DNA from: an uncultured Reyranella sp.
GTDB lineage: Bacteria; Pseudomonadota; Alphaproteobacteria; Reyranellales; Reyranellaceae
Assembly (NCBI GenBank): GCA_937919085.1
Contig: CALFRN010000115.1
Span: 1 to 33,516, forward strand
Reading direction: 5' to 3'
Length of the DNA: 33,516 bases
Positions 8,722-18,600 of the stretch are shown here, in pieces; position 1 is the stretch's first letter, and each line of letters begins with the position of its first letter. The notes under the pieces are model-generated. The model saw nothing but the letters and a program-made list of their open reading frames with translations, ran no database searches and was not told the DNA's origin. The translations under genes were made by a program, and so were the position numbers.

Positions 8722-9930
8722 TCAATCTCTTAGAGAGTGTTGCCGACAGTATTCCTCGGCTCGCCGGCGGGCCTCCAGATCGGTCGCCTGGACATGCTGC
8801 AGCGTCTCGACCGGCGACCCCATGCCCACCCAGCCCAACAGAACATCCTCGACGACGCGAGCGATGTCGAGGAACCCGATACGGCGCGCCAAGAACGCCG
8901 CGACAGCTGCTTCGTTGGCCGCGTTCAATACGATGGGTGCAAGTCCGCCGGTCACCAATGCCTCGCGTGCCAAGCGTAGGGCTGGAAAGCGGCCGGAATC
9001 GGGCGCTTCGAACGTCAGCGGGGAGAGTTTCGCAAAATCCAGTCGTGCCGCGGGCCCATCGATCCGGGACGGCCAGCCGAGGGCGTGGGAAATCGGCACA
9101 CGCATGTCGGCAGTGCCGAGTTGGGCCAGTACCGAGCCGTCGCGATAGGCCACCATTGAATGGATGACGGATTGCGGGTGCACAATGATCTCGACCTGTT
9201 CTGGCGGCAGGCCAAAAAGCAGATGCGCCTCGATGAACTCGAGGCCCTTATTCATCAGGGTCGCTGAATCGATCGATATCTTGTCGCCCATATCCCAATT
9301 GGGATGGGCCAATGCCTGCTCCGGCGTCGCCTCGGCCATGTCCGCCAGCGACCAATTGCGGAACGGACCGCCTGATGCCGTCAGGATCAATCGGTCGATC
9401 GCATGGCTTTGAAGCGGCTCAAGGACCTGGAAGATTGCGTTGTGCTCTGAATCTACCGGCAACAGAACACCATCCGACCGCTCTATCGCGTCGATCAGCA
9501 GCCGGCCTGCACACACCAGAGCTTCCTTGTTGGCCAAAGCCACGATGGCGCCACGGCGTGCGGCAACCAGGGTGGGTGCCAGTCCGGCAAAACCGACCAC
9601 TGCAGCCATCACCCATTCGGCCGGACGCGACGCCGCCTCCGTGATCGCCTCCGGCCCCGCGGCAGCCTCGATCGAGGTGCCGGCCAACGCTTCCTTCAAA
9701 GCGCCGTAGCGTTCCGGATTGGCCACAACCGCAATCCTTGCACGCAGCCGGCGGGCCTGCTCGGCAAGCAATTCGACCGACGACCCGGCCACCAAAGCCT
9801 CGACACGATAGCGCGTCGGATCTCGGGCAATGAGATCGACGGTGTTCTGCCCGACCGAGCCGGTCGAACCGAGAATGGTCACGCTGCGCGGCCGATCGTG
9901 CGAAGGCGCAGGCCAGCGAGTCATGTCCAT
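8722..9930 (-). CDS. dxr: 1-deoxy-D-xylulose 5-phosphate reductoisomerase
   Basis: Second enzyme of the MEP pathway: rearranges and reduces DXP to 2-C-methyl-D-erythritol 4-phosphate with NADPH in the cytoplasm. The NADPH-binding loop GSTGSVG lies at residues 21-27. The metal- and substrate-binding segment PVDSEHNAIFQ is present, as are ILTASGGPFR and NWDMGDKISIDSATLMNKG, all diagnostic. With the start used here the protein has 402 residues, a normal length. Three in-frame starts compete: a GTG at 9936, an ATG at 9930 and an ATG at 9924; the last makes the common ATGA overlap with the cdsA stop. I chose 9930 because a GGTGG stretch lies about 9 bases upstream. Translation is probably coupled to cdsA. 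Confidence 0.95.
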   Translation of the reverse strand: MDMTRWPAPSHDRPRSVTILGSTGSVGQNTVDLIARDPTRYRVEALVAGSSVELLAEQARRLRARIAVVANPERYGALKEALAGTSIEAAAGPEAITEAASRPAEWVMAAVVGFAGLAPTLVAARRGAIVALANKEALVCAGRLLIDAIERSDGVLLPVDSEHNAIFQVLEPLQSHAIDRLILTASGGPFRNWSLADMAEATPEQALAHPNWDMGDKISIDSATLMNKGLEFIEAHLLFGLPPEQVEIIVHPQSVIHSMVAYRDGSVLAQLGTADMRVPISHALGWPSRIDGPAARLDFAKLSPLTFEAPDSGRFPALRLAREALVTGGLAPIVLNAANEAAVAAFLARRIGFLDIARVVEDVLLGWVGMGSPVETLQHVQATDLEARRRAEEYCRQHSLRD

Positions 9931-10616
9931 GGCCACGTTCCACCAACTGTCAGGCGCACGAGTGCCACCGCGACCAATACGGCAGCCAGGCCATCGATGC
10001 GATCGAGCAGCCCGCCATGCCCCGGAATTAGGTTGCCGCTGTCCTTCACACCGGCGCTGCGCTTGACCGCCGACTCGAGCAGGTCACCCAGTTGTCCCAC
10101 CACCGCGAGACCGGCGCCGATCAATGCCAGATGGAAAGTTCCCCCCTGCCCGAAGGCATATCCGATAATGGCGCTGGCTACCGCCGCCCATGCCATTCCG
10201 CCGATCAGGCCCGACCACGTCTTGCTGGGGCTGATGCGGGGGGCGAGCTTGGCCCCCCCGGCCGATGCACCAACGAAATAGGCCCCTATGTCCGTTGCCC
10301 AGATGCAGACGAGAATCCAGATCACCGTCTCCCGGCCAAGGACGGGTTGATGACGCAGCCACAAGAGTGCCACCAACGCAGCCAGCGAGTAGCCGCAGGC
10401 CAAGAGGCGGACCACCGGCCGACCTTGGGTCAGTCGTATGCACTCAAGAATGATGAGCGGCGCAGCTAGCGCCGCGACGAAGTCGATCCAGGGAAACCCG
10501 TACCAAACCGCTGCCAGTAACAGCGGGCCGAGGACAGCGGCCGACAGGACCCGCAGCAACAGACCGCGAAACCGCCCCTGGCGCCCCGCCGGAGCGTCAG
10601 CCGCCGACGCCGCCAT
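9921..10616 (-). CDS. cdsA: Phosphatidate cytidylyltransferase (CDP-diglyceride synthase)
   Basis: Inner-membrane enzyme making CDP-diacylglycerol from phosphatidic acid and CTP, the precursor of all membrane phospholipids. The 231-residue protein is almost entirely hydrophobic, with about six to seven predicted helices. It carries the CDS signature near the C terminus: SAVKRSAGVKDSGNLIPGHG followed by GLLDRID. The segment ISPSKTWSG is also typical. It is about 50 residues shorter than the E. coli enzyme, the reduction lying in the N-terminal helices; this compact form is common. The start overlaps the end of uppS by 20 bases and the stop overlaps dxr, so the three genes form one translationally coupled unit. 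Confidence 0.94.
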   Translation of the reverse strand: MAASAADAPAGRQGRFRGLLLRVLSAAVLGPLLLAAVWYGFPWIDFVAALAAPLIILECIRLTQGRPVVRLLACGYSLAALVALLWLRHQPVLGRETVIWILVCIWATDIGAYFVGASAGGAKLAPRISPSKTWSGLIGGMAWAAVASAIIGYAFGQGGTFHLALIGAGLAVVGQLGDLLESAVKRSAGVKDSGNLIPGHGGLLDRIDGLAAVLVAVALVRLTVGGTWPWT

Positions 10617-11337
10617 AACGCCGTTCGCGCCGCCGGTATTCGATTATTGCCTTTTCCAGCTCTTCCTTGCCGAAATCCGGCCAAAGCGTATCAACGAACA
10701 CCAGTTCCGAGTACGCACATTGCCAAAGGAGGAAATTGCTGATTCGTTGTTCCCCGCTTGTCCGGATCAGCAGGTCCGGATCGGGCAATCCTGCCGTCAA
10801 CAATTCGCGTTCGAAAAGGTTGACATCGATCCCGTCGACAGCGAGCTGGCCAGCCGCGACCTGGCGGGCAAGACTGCGGGCGGCCCGCAGGATTTCGTCG
10901 CGCGAGCCATAGTTGATGCAGATGTTGACGTCGATCCGGCTATTGCCGCGCGTCATGCTTTCGGCATCGGCGATGTCGCCCACGATATCGGATGCCAGGC
11001 CGTCGCGGTTACCGATAACCCGCAGCCGAACGCCATTTTTCCGCAGCTCTTCCAGTTCATTTCGCAGGTAGTGACGGAGCAGCCCCATCAGGTCGCTGAC
11101 CTCGTCGGCAGGGCGGGTCCAGTTCTCCGTGGAAAACGCAAACAACGTCAGCACCGGAATGCCGAGGTCGCCGGCGCCGCGGACAACGCGGCGCACCGCA
11201 TCCGCCCCCCGTCGGTGTCCCGCAACGCGCGGCAGCCCCCGCGCCTTTGCCCATCGACCGTTGCCATCCATGATGATGGCGACGTGATTGGGTCCTGGCG
11301 AAGGATCCGGATTGGCGGGCAGAGATGCAGTCGACAT
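10597..11337 (-). CDS. uppS: Undecaprenyl diphosphate synthase (isoprenyl transferase)
   Basis: Cis-prenyltransferase that extends farnesyl diphosphate with isopentenyl units to undecaprenyl diphosphate, the lipid carrier for peptidoglycan and surface polysaccharides. The protein has 246 residues. The signature HVAIIMDGNGRWAKARG with catalytic Asp24 is followed by GHRRGADAVRRVV, TLFAFSTENWTRP and, near the C terminus, DLLIRTSGEQRISNFLLWQ. The ATG at 11337 shares its A with the TGA stop of frr (TGATG), which favours it over the TTG one codon upstream. It uses isoprenoid units that dxr, three genes on, helps to make. Confidence 0.95.
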   Translation of the reverse strand: MSTASLPANPDPSPGPNHVAIIMDGNGRWAKARGLPRVAGHRRGADAVRRVVRGAGDLGIPVLTLFAFSTENWTRPADEVSDLMGLLRHYLRNELEELRKNGVRLRVIGNRDGLASDIVGDIADAESMTRGNSRIDVNICINYGSRDEILRAARSLARQVAAGQLAVDGIDVNLFERELLTAGLPDPDLLIRTSGEQRISNFLLWQCAYSELVFVDTLWPDFGKEELEKAIIEYRRRERRYGGVGG

Positions 11338-11891
11338 CAAACCGTCTTGATCTCTTTTTCTTTGTGGACAAGCGTTTCGTCGACCAGCTTCACGTAGCGG
11401 TCGGTAAGCTTCTGCACTTCATCGGCCTTCTGGCGATGCTCATCTTGGGAAATCTTGTGGTCTTTCTCCGCCTTCTTCAGCGCCTCCATTCCGTCACGCC
11501 GCACATTGCGAACCGCGACCCGGCCGTGTTCCGCGTACTTGTGCGCAAGCTTGGCGAGCTCGGCCCGCCGCTCGCTGGTCAGTTCGGGAATGGGAATGCG
11601 AATCATCTGGCCGTCGGGAGCCGGGTTGAGGCCGAGCCCGGCTTCACGGATGGCCTTGGCCGTGGCGACGACAAGGCCTTTGTCCCAGACACTCACGGTA
11701 AGCAGACGCGGTTCGGGAGCACTGACCGTTCCAACCTGAACCAGAGACATGCGTTGGCCATAGGCCTCGACCATCACGGGATCGAGCAAATTAACCGACG
11801 CGCGACCGGTCCTAAGACCGGTGAACTCCTTCTTTAATGCCTCCATGGCGCTCTGCATGCGCTTCTCGAGTTCGTTGACGTCCGCACTCAT
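11337..11891 (-). CDS. frr: Ribosome recycling factor
   Basis: Splits post-termination ribosomes together with EF-G so that subunits can be reused. The 184-residue protein has the standard RRF architecture: a three-helix bundle interrupted by a small beta/alpha domain. Recognisable stretches are [21 protein letters not shown] near the N terminus, [21 protein letters not shown] in the middle and VRNVRRDG before the final helix. It starts two bases after the pyrH stop codon and ends one base into the uppS start, so pyrH-frr-uppS are tightly packed, as in most proteobacteria. Confidence 0.96.
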   Translation of the reverse strand: MSADVNELEKRMQSAMEALKKEFTGLRTGRASVNLLDPVMVEAYGQRMSLVQVGTVSAPEPRLLTVSVWDKGLVVATAKAIREAGLGLNPAPDGQMIRIPIPELTSERRAELAKLAHKYAEHGRVAVRNVRRDGMEALKKAEKDHKISQDEHRQKADEVQKLTDRYVKLVDETLVHKEKEIKTV

Positions 11892-11893
11892 CG

Positions 11894-12619
11894 TCAGTCC
11901 CCGTCCTTGATGATGGTGAAAGTTCCCTCCCCGCGCATCGTCGCGGCGAATGCACCGGATTTGTGAATGTCGAATACGATGATCGGAATGTGGTTCTCGC
12001 GTGCCAGCGAGATTGCCGACGCATCCATTACCTGCAAATCGCGCGACAGAACGTCCATGTAGTTCAACGTGTCATAGCGCTTGGCATTGCTGTCCTTGCG
12101 CGGATCGGCAGAATATACTCCGTCGACCTGGGTACCCTTAAGCAACGCGTCGACCCCCATTTCGGCAGCTCGTAGCGCCGCGGCGGTATCGGTAGTGAAG
12201 AACGGATTGCCGGTACCAGCCGCAAAGATCACGACCCGGCCCTTCTCCATATGGCGGGCGGCACGACGCCGGATGTAGGGCTCGCATACGGTCGTCATCG
12301 GAATGGCAGACTGGACCCGGGTCTGCAGCCCCTGCCGCTCCAGGGCGCTTTGCATGGCGAGTGAATTGATGACTGTTGCCAGCATCCCCATGTAGTCCCC
12401 GCTGGCGCGGTCCATGCCGGAGGCGGCCGCCGAGACGCCTCGAAAGATATTGCCGCCGCCAATTACCAGGGAAACCTGAACGCCCATGTCGTGCACGGCC
12501 TTCACTTCCTGCGCAACCATGGCAACCATGGCAGGGTCCAGTCCGTATTCCCGACTGCCCATCAAGCCCTCTCCCGAGAGCTTGAGTAGGACACGGCGAT
12601 AGCGGGGACCGGATGGCAT
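11894..12619 (-). CDS. pyrH: Uridylate (UMP) kinase
   Basis: Phosphorylates UMP to UDP with ATP; bacterial type, an amino-acid-kinase-fold hexamer normally activated by GTP and inhibited by UTP. The 241-residue protein begins with [15 protein letters not shown] (phosphate-binding Lys and Gly loop). It continues with [12 protein letters not shown] and [16 protein letters not shown], and the nucleotide-site segment [20 protein letters not shown], all diagnostic. The ATG at 12619 is 69 bases after tsf, and no strong terminator is visible in that gap, so readthrough from rpsB-tsf is likely. Confidence 0.97.
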   Translation of the reverse strand: MPSGPRYRRVLLKLSGEGLMGSREYGLDPAMVAMVAQEVKAVHDMGVQVSLVIGGGNIFRGVSAAASGMDRASGDYMGMLATVINSLAMQSALERQGLQTRVQSAIPMTTVCEPYIRRRAARHMEKGRVVIFAAGTGNPFFTTDTAAALRAAEMGVDALLKGTQVDGVYSADPRKDSNAKRYDTLNYMDVLSRDLQVMDASAISLARENHIPIIVFDIHKSGAFAATMRGEGTFTIIKDGD

Positions 12620-12688
12620 CAGATGCCTCTGAGTATATGTTCTTGGGCGGCACGGGCTTCTTGCCCGCGCACCGGTACCGAATTCATA

Positions 12689-13615
12689 CTACTTCTTGAG
12701 CTGGGCAGCCACCTCGGCCGCGAAGTCCTCCGACTTCTTCTCGATTCCCTCTCCCAAGGCAAAGCGCAGAAAACCTGCCAGCCTGACGGGCGCGCCGACC
12801 TGCTTGGCGGCGTCGTCTACAACTTTGGAGACGCGGCTCTTGCCGTCAATCACGAAGAGCTGCTCGAGCAGAACCACCTCCTGGTGGAACTTGCGCAACC
12901 CACCCTCAACCATCTTGGCGACGATGTCGGCGGCCTTGCCGGCCTGGCCGGCCTTCTCCGCCAGCACGGCCCGTTCGCGTTCGATCGCTGCCTGGTCGAG
13001 GTCCGCCACGCTCAGGGACTGCGGATTGGCGGCGGCGACGTGCATGGCGAGCTGCTTTGCCAGGGCGGCAAGCTTGGCCTTGTCGCCGGTTGATTCGAGC
13101 GCGACCAGGACGCCGATCTTACCGAGGTCCGGCGCGACGGCATTATGGACATAGCTGGCCACGACACCGTCCGACACGGAAATCGAGGCGGTCCGGCGCA
13201 GCGACATGTTCTCACCGATGGTGGCGATCAAATGCGTGAGCTCGCCCTGAATGTCGCGGCCTGTGCCGGGAAACGGCGCCGCCGCGATCTTGGTCATATC
13301 GCCGCCGTTGTCGAGCGCGGCCTGAGCAGCGGCGGAGACGAAACTCTGGAAGATGTCATTGCGCCCGACGAAGTCGGTCTCGGCATTGACCTCGATGACA
13401 GCGCCGCGGCTTCCGCTGGCGATCACGCCTACCAGGCCCTCAGCTGCGATGCGGCCAGCTTTCTTGGCGGCGGCAGAAAGCCCCTTTGTGCGAAGCCAGT
13501 CGACCGCTTTTTCGAGATCGCCTTGGGTTTCCCCCAGCGCCTTCTTGCAGTCCATCATGCCTGCGCCGGTTTTTTCGCGCAGTTCCTTGACCAGGGAAGC
13601 GGTGATCTCAGCCAT
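12689..13615 (-). CDS. tsf: Translation elongation factor Ts
   Basis: Guanine-nucleotide exchange factor that regenerates EF-Tu-GTP. The 308-residue protein has an N-terminal UBA-like module ([24 protein letters not shown]) and the EF-Tu-contacting motif TDFVGRND at residues 80-87. These are followed by the two core subdomains and the coiled-coil region (residues about 190-225, rich in Ala, Lys and Glu). The length is typical of alphaproteobacteria. It follows rpsB after 87 bases, with a strong hairpin in the gap that probably adjusts the S2 to EF-Ts ratio. Confidence 0.97.
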   Translation of the reverse strand: MAEITASLVKELREKTGAGMMDCKKALGETQGDLEKAVDWLRTKGLSAAAKKAGRIAAEGLVGVIASGSRGAVIEVNAETDFVGRNDIFQSFVSAAAQAALDNGGDMTKIAAAPFPGTGRDIQGELTHLIATIGENMSLRRTASISVSDGVVASYVHNAVAPDLGKIGVLVALESTGDKAKLAALAKQLAMHVAAANPQSLSVADLDQAAIERERAVLAEKAGQAGKAADIVAKMVEGGLRKFHQEVVLLEQLFVIDGKSRVSKVVDDAAKQVGAPVRLAGFLRFALGEGIEKKSEDFAAEVAAQLKK

Positions 13616-13652
13616 GTCTTGCTCCGTTTGGTGCGCCCGTATGGTGCAACAA

Positions 13653-13674
13653 GGGCCGGTCTTCCGACCGGCCC
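13653..13674 (-). terminator. Strong hairpin between rpsB and tsf (possible attenuator)
   Basis: A perfect 9-bp inverted repeat, GGGCCGGTC / GACCGGCCC, with a four-base loop lies in the gap between the rpsB stop and the tsf start. On the minus strand it is followed by TTGTT rather than a full U-tract, so it looks like a partial terminator or an RNA-processing or stabilising element, not a complete terminator. An rpsB-tsf intergenic terminator-like hairpin is also known in other bacteria. The structure is seen directly; the role is inferred. Confidence 0.5.
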
Positions 13675-13702
13675 CTTAAGTGTTCGTCGGCAGTGGGCAG
13701 GC

Positions 13703-14491
13703 CTAGGCCGCCGGCGCTGTTTCAGCCGCGGTATCGGATGCTACAGGCGTTTCCTCTGCCGGCGGCTCACTGAGTGCGCCGACATCGCCGCCCGACGCCG
13801 CAATCTCGGCGCGAATGCCGTCGAGTACTGCGCCCGACAAGAGTTCACAGAACAGCGAGACAGCGCGAATCGCATCGTCGTTGCCGGGGATGGGGAAGTC
13901 GATGCCATCGGGATCGGAGTTGCTGTCGAGGATCGCCACGATCGGAATGCCGCGCTTGCGCGCCTCCAGGACGGCGATCGCCTCCTTGTTGGTGTCGATG
14001 ATGAACAGCAGGTCGGGCGTGCCGCCCATCTCCTTGATGCCGCCCAGCGACCGCTCGAGTTTGTCGCGTTCGCGCGTAAGATCGAGCTGCTCTTTCTTGG
14101 TCAGGCCCATGACATCGCCCTTGAGGCGTTCATCGAGTTCGCGCAACCGCTTGATCGAGGCCGAAATGGTTTGCCAGTTCGTGATCATTCCGCCGAGCCA
14201 GCGATGGTTCACATAATACTGGCCGCAGCGCTTGGCGGCGTCAGCGACTCGCTCCGAGGCAGCTGCCTTGGTTCCAACGAACAGGACGCGACCACCGCTG
14301 GCCACAACCTCGCGGACCCGCAGCAACGCCTGCTCAAGCAACGGCACCGTCTTGGTGAGATCGATGATATGGACCCCATTGCGTACCCCGAACAGGTACG
14401 GCTTCATCTTGGGGTTCCAGCGGCGCGTATGATGGCCGAAGTGGACACCAGCTTCCAGAAGCTGGCGCATCGTAAATGTCGGCATAGCCAT
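13703..14491 (-). CDS. rpsB: 30S ribosomal protein S2
   Basis: Small-subunit ribosomal protein located at the head-body junction of the 30S subunit. The 262-residue protein shows the S2 landmarks: [44 protein letters not shown], and [19 protein letters not shown] then [21 protein letters not shown]. The C terminus carries an Ala/Glu/Pro-rich tail of about 30 residues, as is common in alphaproteobacteria. The ATG at 14491 is preceded six bases upstream by GGAGA (within AAAAGGAGAG), which favours it over the ATG two codons later. A 160-base leader with promoter and hairpins lies upstream. Confidence 0.97.
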   Translation of the reverse strand: MAMPTFTMRQLLEAGVHFGHHTRRWNPKMKPYLFGVRNGVHIIDLTKTVPLLEQALLRVREVVASGGRVLFVGTKAAASERVADAAKRCGQYYVNHRWLGGMITNWQTISASIKRLRELDERLKGDVMGLTKKEQLDLTRERDKLERSLGGIKEMGGTPDLLFIIDTNKEAIAVLEARKRGIPIVAILDSNSDPDGIDFPIPGNDDAIRAVSLFCELLSGAVLDGIRAEIAASGGDVGALSEPPAEETPVASDTAAETAPAA

Positions 14492-14602
14492 GCCGCTCTC
14501 CTTTTCCGGTTAGGCCTCCGCGGGCGTCGTCTGTTTCCAGACACCGGAGCGAGCGGCGGGATTTCTCCCCGTCGACCACAAACCCGCGTGCGAAGTGGCG
14601 TG
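14492..14602 (-). promoter_or_regulatory. rpsB 5' leader with hairpins (possible S2 autoregulatory site)
   Basis: The stretch between the candidate promoter and rpsB can form at least two hairpins on the minus strand. One is GTCTG-GAAA-CAGAC (plus positions about 14549-14536). The other is CGACGGG / CCCGCCG with one mismatch around a seven-base loop (about 14574-14554). The Shine-Dalgarno sequence lies just downstream. In many bacteria S2 represses its own mRNA through such a leader; here this is inferred from position and structure only, and no match to a named RNA family is claimed. Confidence 0.4.
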
Positions 14603-14631
14603 TTTCTAAGGGTTAATGCCCGAAATTGCAA
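14603..14631 (-). promoter_or_regulatory. Candidate sigma-70-type promoter for rpsB-tsf
   Basis: On the minus strand a -35 hexamer TTGCAA (plus 14626-14631) is separated by 17 bases from a -10 hexamer TAGAAA (plus 14603-14608). Each matches the consensus at four of six positions and the spacing is ideal. It lies in the 160-base gap upstream of rpsB, leaving a leader of about 105 bases. Ribosomal protein genes usually have a strong promoter at this place. Confidence 0.5.
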
Positions 14632-14651
14632 GCGCCAATGAAATCAAGGCC

Positions 14652-15665
14652 TTAGGCCATGGCTCGGGCGATTTCCTCGGCCAGTTTGAGGAGTGAAAGC
14701 GGCGCACTCCCCTCGGCCTTGTTGTTTGCAGTGATCCAGACCTTCTGTCCCGCCCTGAAGACATCGGCCGCCAAGTCGGCCAGGACGCGCCGGGTTTCAA
14801 TATCTGGTTCGACAAGCCTGTCGAACGGTTCATAGCGCTGCTTGGCTGCCTGGTAGAGAAACCCGCGATGGAGGTTCCACCTGACCACCAGCGGCCCAGA
14901 TTTGCCGCCGTCGAGCATCCGAAGAGCCACCGCCTGACGTTCGACTTCGGGCATCCTGTCGTGCAGGCCGACGCAATAGCACACATCCGCAGCCGCCAGC
15001 ATGCGCATCAGCCGGGGAGTCAGCAGTTCGGCGTTGCGCAATTCGACCGCGTAGAGCGGCAGGTGCTCGCCGAGCTGGCGCGGCAGGGTCGCGAAGAACG
15101 CAGCCATCCGCTCGACCAGCATGGCCGGTTCAGCGACCAGCTCCCGCGGCAGCGGCGAGACCTGAAAGACCAGGGGACCCGCCTTGGCACCGAGTCCCTC
15201 GAGGCAAGGCACGACGAACTCGCGGGTGGCGATGGCGGCGTCGAGGAAATGCGGATTGGCCACTTTCCCTCGCCCGTCCTCATCGCGCATCACGGCATCG
15301 CAGACCAACGCGGGCGCCTTCACGACGAAACTGAAGCCGTCCGGCACCTGCGCTGCATAGCGCGCATACTCGACCGCGGAGATTGGCGCGTAGAATGTCC
15401 GATCTAGGCTCACGGTCCGCAATAGCGGGATCGCGGCGTAAGCCGCCAGCCCATTCCGGCTAAGTGTCGTCTGCGGATGAACGCCCTCGTAGACCAACCC
15501 TCGCCAGCCGGGAAAGAACCATGATGAAGTTCCAAGGTGGATTTCGGGTGGCAGAGCCGGCGCCCGAAGCAACGGCGATCCGGAGGCGGGCGCAACGCTC
15601 TTCGCTTTCGGCGCGCGGCGCTTCGTTGGACCTGGCGCTTCAAAGAGGCCGGCCTGGCGGTTCAA
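14652..15665 (-). CDS. DUF72 (YecE-like) family protein
   Basis: A 337-residue DUF72 protein, predicted TIM-barrel fold, cytoplasmic; the biochemical role of the family is not established. Family landmarks are IHLGTSSWFFPGW after a ~40-residue basic, low-complexity N-terminal extension, FYAPISAVEYARYA, FSFVVKAPAL, LYAVELRN and the C-terminal ITANNKAEGSAPLS. The start is a TTG at 15665 that overlaps the dnaE stop (TTGA), with GGAAGAG about five bases upstream, suggesting translational coupling. In most relatives dnaE and rpsB are adjacent or separated by different genes, so this gene appears to be a local addition to the conserved block. Confidence 0.87.
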   Translation of the reverse strand: MNRQAGLFEAPGPTKRRAPKAKSVAPASGSPLLRAPALPPEIHLGTSSWFFPGWRGLVYEGVHPQTTLSRNGLAAYAAIPLLRTVSLDRTFYAPISAVEYARYAAQVPDGFSFVVKAPALVCDAVMRDEDGRGKVANPHFLDAAIATREFVVPCLEGLGAKAGPLVFQVSPLPRELVAEPAMLVERMAAFFATLPRQLGEHLPLYAVELRNAELLTPRLMRMLAAADVCYCVGLHDRMPEVERQAVALRMLDGGKSGPLVVRWNLHRGFLYQAAKQRYEPFDRLVEPDIETRRVLADLAADVFRAGQKVWITANNKAEGSAPLSLLKLAEEIARAMA

Positions 15666-18600
15666 ATCTCTTCCACATGTGCGACGCCCGGAAGACTGCC
15701 AACGGCATCGCGCAAGCCGCCCGCGATGGAATAGGTTCCCGGCAATGTCACTTCGGCTTCCACTTCGTCGGACATCGGAACAACCAGCGTGACACGTCCC
15801 CGCCCTCGTTTGCCGTCGAGCGTCTTGCGGAGTGCTTCCAATGCGGCTGGATCGGAAACGACGATGCGCAGACCGGCGGCCGAGTTGGCTACGGCATCTT
15901 CGAGCTTTTCGACTGACTGTGCCGTAAGTTTCACCTGCTCGCCATCGAGCCGTCCATCAGCCGAAACCAATATGGCTTGTCCGGGCTCCAGGAGATTGCG
16001 CTTGCTGCCCAGTAGTTCGCTGAACACGGTCAGTTCGAACGCGCCCGACTGGTCCGAACATTGCACGAAAGCGAAACGATTGCCTTTGGCCGAAGTCCGC
16101 TCCATGCGATCGATGACAGTGCCCGCCAGCTTGATGCGGCCCGGTGTGCCGCGCATCAGCAGTGCCGGCAGGTCCAAGGCGCGACAGACGCCCAGCCGTT
16201 GCAGACTGCGCTCATAGGCAGCCAGCGGGTGCGATGACATATAAAAGCCGATAGCACCGAACTCGTGCTGCAGTCGGTCCATCGGCGCCCAATCGGGCAT
16301 CTTGGGAAGCGGCGGTCGGCGTTGCGCGGTATCGTCGCCGAACAGGCTGTTCTGATCGCTGCCTCGCGATTCATGAGTGGCTTGTGAATGGCGCGTCAGC
16401 GATTCCACCGCTCCGAAGGTCTGAGCGCGGTTCTTGTTCAACGAATCGAAGGCGCCTGCTTTCACCAGACCCTCGATCAGCCGCTTGTTTACCACACGCT
16501 GATCCATCCGCTCGACTACATCGAACAGATCCTTGAACGGCCCATTCTCAAGCCGTTCCTCGGCAAGGCGGGCCATGGCCTCGCGCCCAACGCCCTTGAT
16601 CGCCGACAGGGCATAACGAACAGCCTGCTTTCCTTCCGGCGTGGTCTCGACCGCAAATTCCGCCATGGAATTGTTCACGTCCGGCCCCAGAAGAGGTATC
16701 TGCAACCGCTCCAGCTCACGCCGGAAATTGCCAAGTTTGTCGGTGTTGCCCATGTCGAGCGTCATCGACGCGGCGAAGAACTCGACGGGATAATTGGCCT
16801 TGAGATAGGCGGTTTGATAGGCGACCAGGGCGTATGGCGCCGAGTGACACTTGTTGAAGCCGTAGCCTGCAAACTTTGCGACCTTGTCGAAGATCATCGA
16901 GGCGCGGGCATCCTCGACCTCGTTCTTGCGAGCACCTTCGATAAAGGTTGCCCGCTGCGCATCCATCTCGGACTGGATCTTCTTGCCCATGGCGCGGCGC
17001 AGAAGATCGGCACCGCCCAGCGAATAGCCACTGAGCACCTGGGCGATCTGCATAACCTGCTCCTGATAGACCATGATGCCATAGGTCTCTTCGAGGATGC
17101 CCTTCAACGATGGGTGGAGATAGTCCGGCTTTTCCTGGCCGTTCTTTACGCTGATGTAGGTCGGAATATCGTCCATTGGACCAGGACGATAGAGTGCCAC
17201 CAGGGCAATCAAGTCCTCGAACCGGTTGGGTTTCAGCTTGCTCAGGATGTCGCGCATCCCGCTGCCTTCCATCTGGAAGACTCCGTAGGCATCGCCTTTG
17301 GCCAGCATCCTGTAGGTCGGCTCGTCATCGAGCGGAATCTTATCGATCTGAATTTTGTCGTGACCGATCAGGCCGCAGGCCTTCTCGATCACGGTCAACG
17401 TCTTCAGACCGAGGAAGTCAAATTTCACCAGGCCAGCTGTCTCGACCCATTTCATGTTGAACTGGGTCGCCGGCAGGGATTCCTTGTTGTCGGTATCGCG
17501 GTAGAGAGGCACCAGCTCTTCGAGCGGACGGTCGCCGATCACGACGCCGGCGGCATGGGTGGAAGCGTTTCGAAACAGGCCCTCCAGCTGCAAGGCGAGG
17601 TCGACCAGCCGCTTTATCTCGTCATCCGCCTGATACTGCTCCTTCAGGAGTTGCTCGCTCTCGAGCGCCTGAGCCAGCGTCACCGGCTTGGCGGGGTTGT
17701 TCGGCACTAGCTTGCAGATACGATCGACCTGGCCATAGGGCATCCCGAGCACGCGCCCGACGTCGCGCAGCACCGCTCGCGCCTGAAGCTTTCCAAAGGT
17801 GATGATGGCAGCAACGCGGTCATGCCCGTACTCGTCCCGCACGTAGCGGATCACCCGATCTCGCTTGTCCTGACAGAAATCGATGTCGAAGTCCGGCATC
17901 GATACGCGTTCGGGATTGAGAAAGCGCTCGAACAACAACCCCCACCGCAGCGGATCGAGGTCGGTGATCTTCAGCGCCCATGCCACAAGCGACCCCGCGC
18001 CCGAGCCGCGGCCGGGTCCGACGGGGATGTCGTTGTCCTTTGCCCATTGAATGAAGTCGGCAACGATCAGAAAGTAACCTGAGAAGCCCATCTTCTCGAT
18101 CATGTTGAGTTCGTAGTCGAGCCGCTCCCGATAGCGTTCGAAGGCAATGTCGTCAGCCAGCCGGCTTCCCGCTCTCAGGGCGGCAAGACCGTTCTCCGCC
18201 ATTTCCTTCAGAGCGTCTTTCTCCGCGCGGCCGCCAAGCTTCGTGTAGCGCGGCAGGATCGGCCTGCGCGGCTCGGGCATGTAGGCGCATCGCCGGGCAA
18301 TCGCCAGAGTATTGGCGCAGGCTTCCGGCAGATCCGAGAAGGCGCTGCACATTTCCACCGCCGATTTGAAGTAGTGCTCCGGCGTCAACCGCCGCCGGTT
18401 GGGATCCTCGATATGAACGCCCTGCTCGATACAAAGGAGCACGTCGTGCGCCTCATACATCGATGCCTTCGGAAAGTGCACGTCGTTGGTGGCGGCGAGC
18501 GGCAGACCCCGTGCGTAGGCTAGATCGAGTACCGCTCCCTCGATACGCCGCTCGCCGTCGTCGCCATGACGCTGTAATTCAATGTAAAGGCGGCCATCGA

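Noticed and set aside
13145..14641. A 498-codon plus-strand open frame opposite tsf and rpsB
   Set aside because: It runs antisense through two universally conserved genes and their gap, with no family resemblance or ribosome site; a GC-driven shadow.
16388..17710. A 440-codon plus-strand open frame inside dnaE
   Set aside because: It lies wholly antisense to the polymerase active-site region and its translation shows no known motif.
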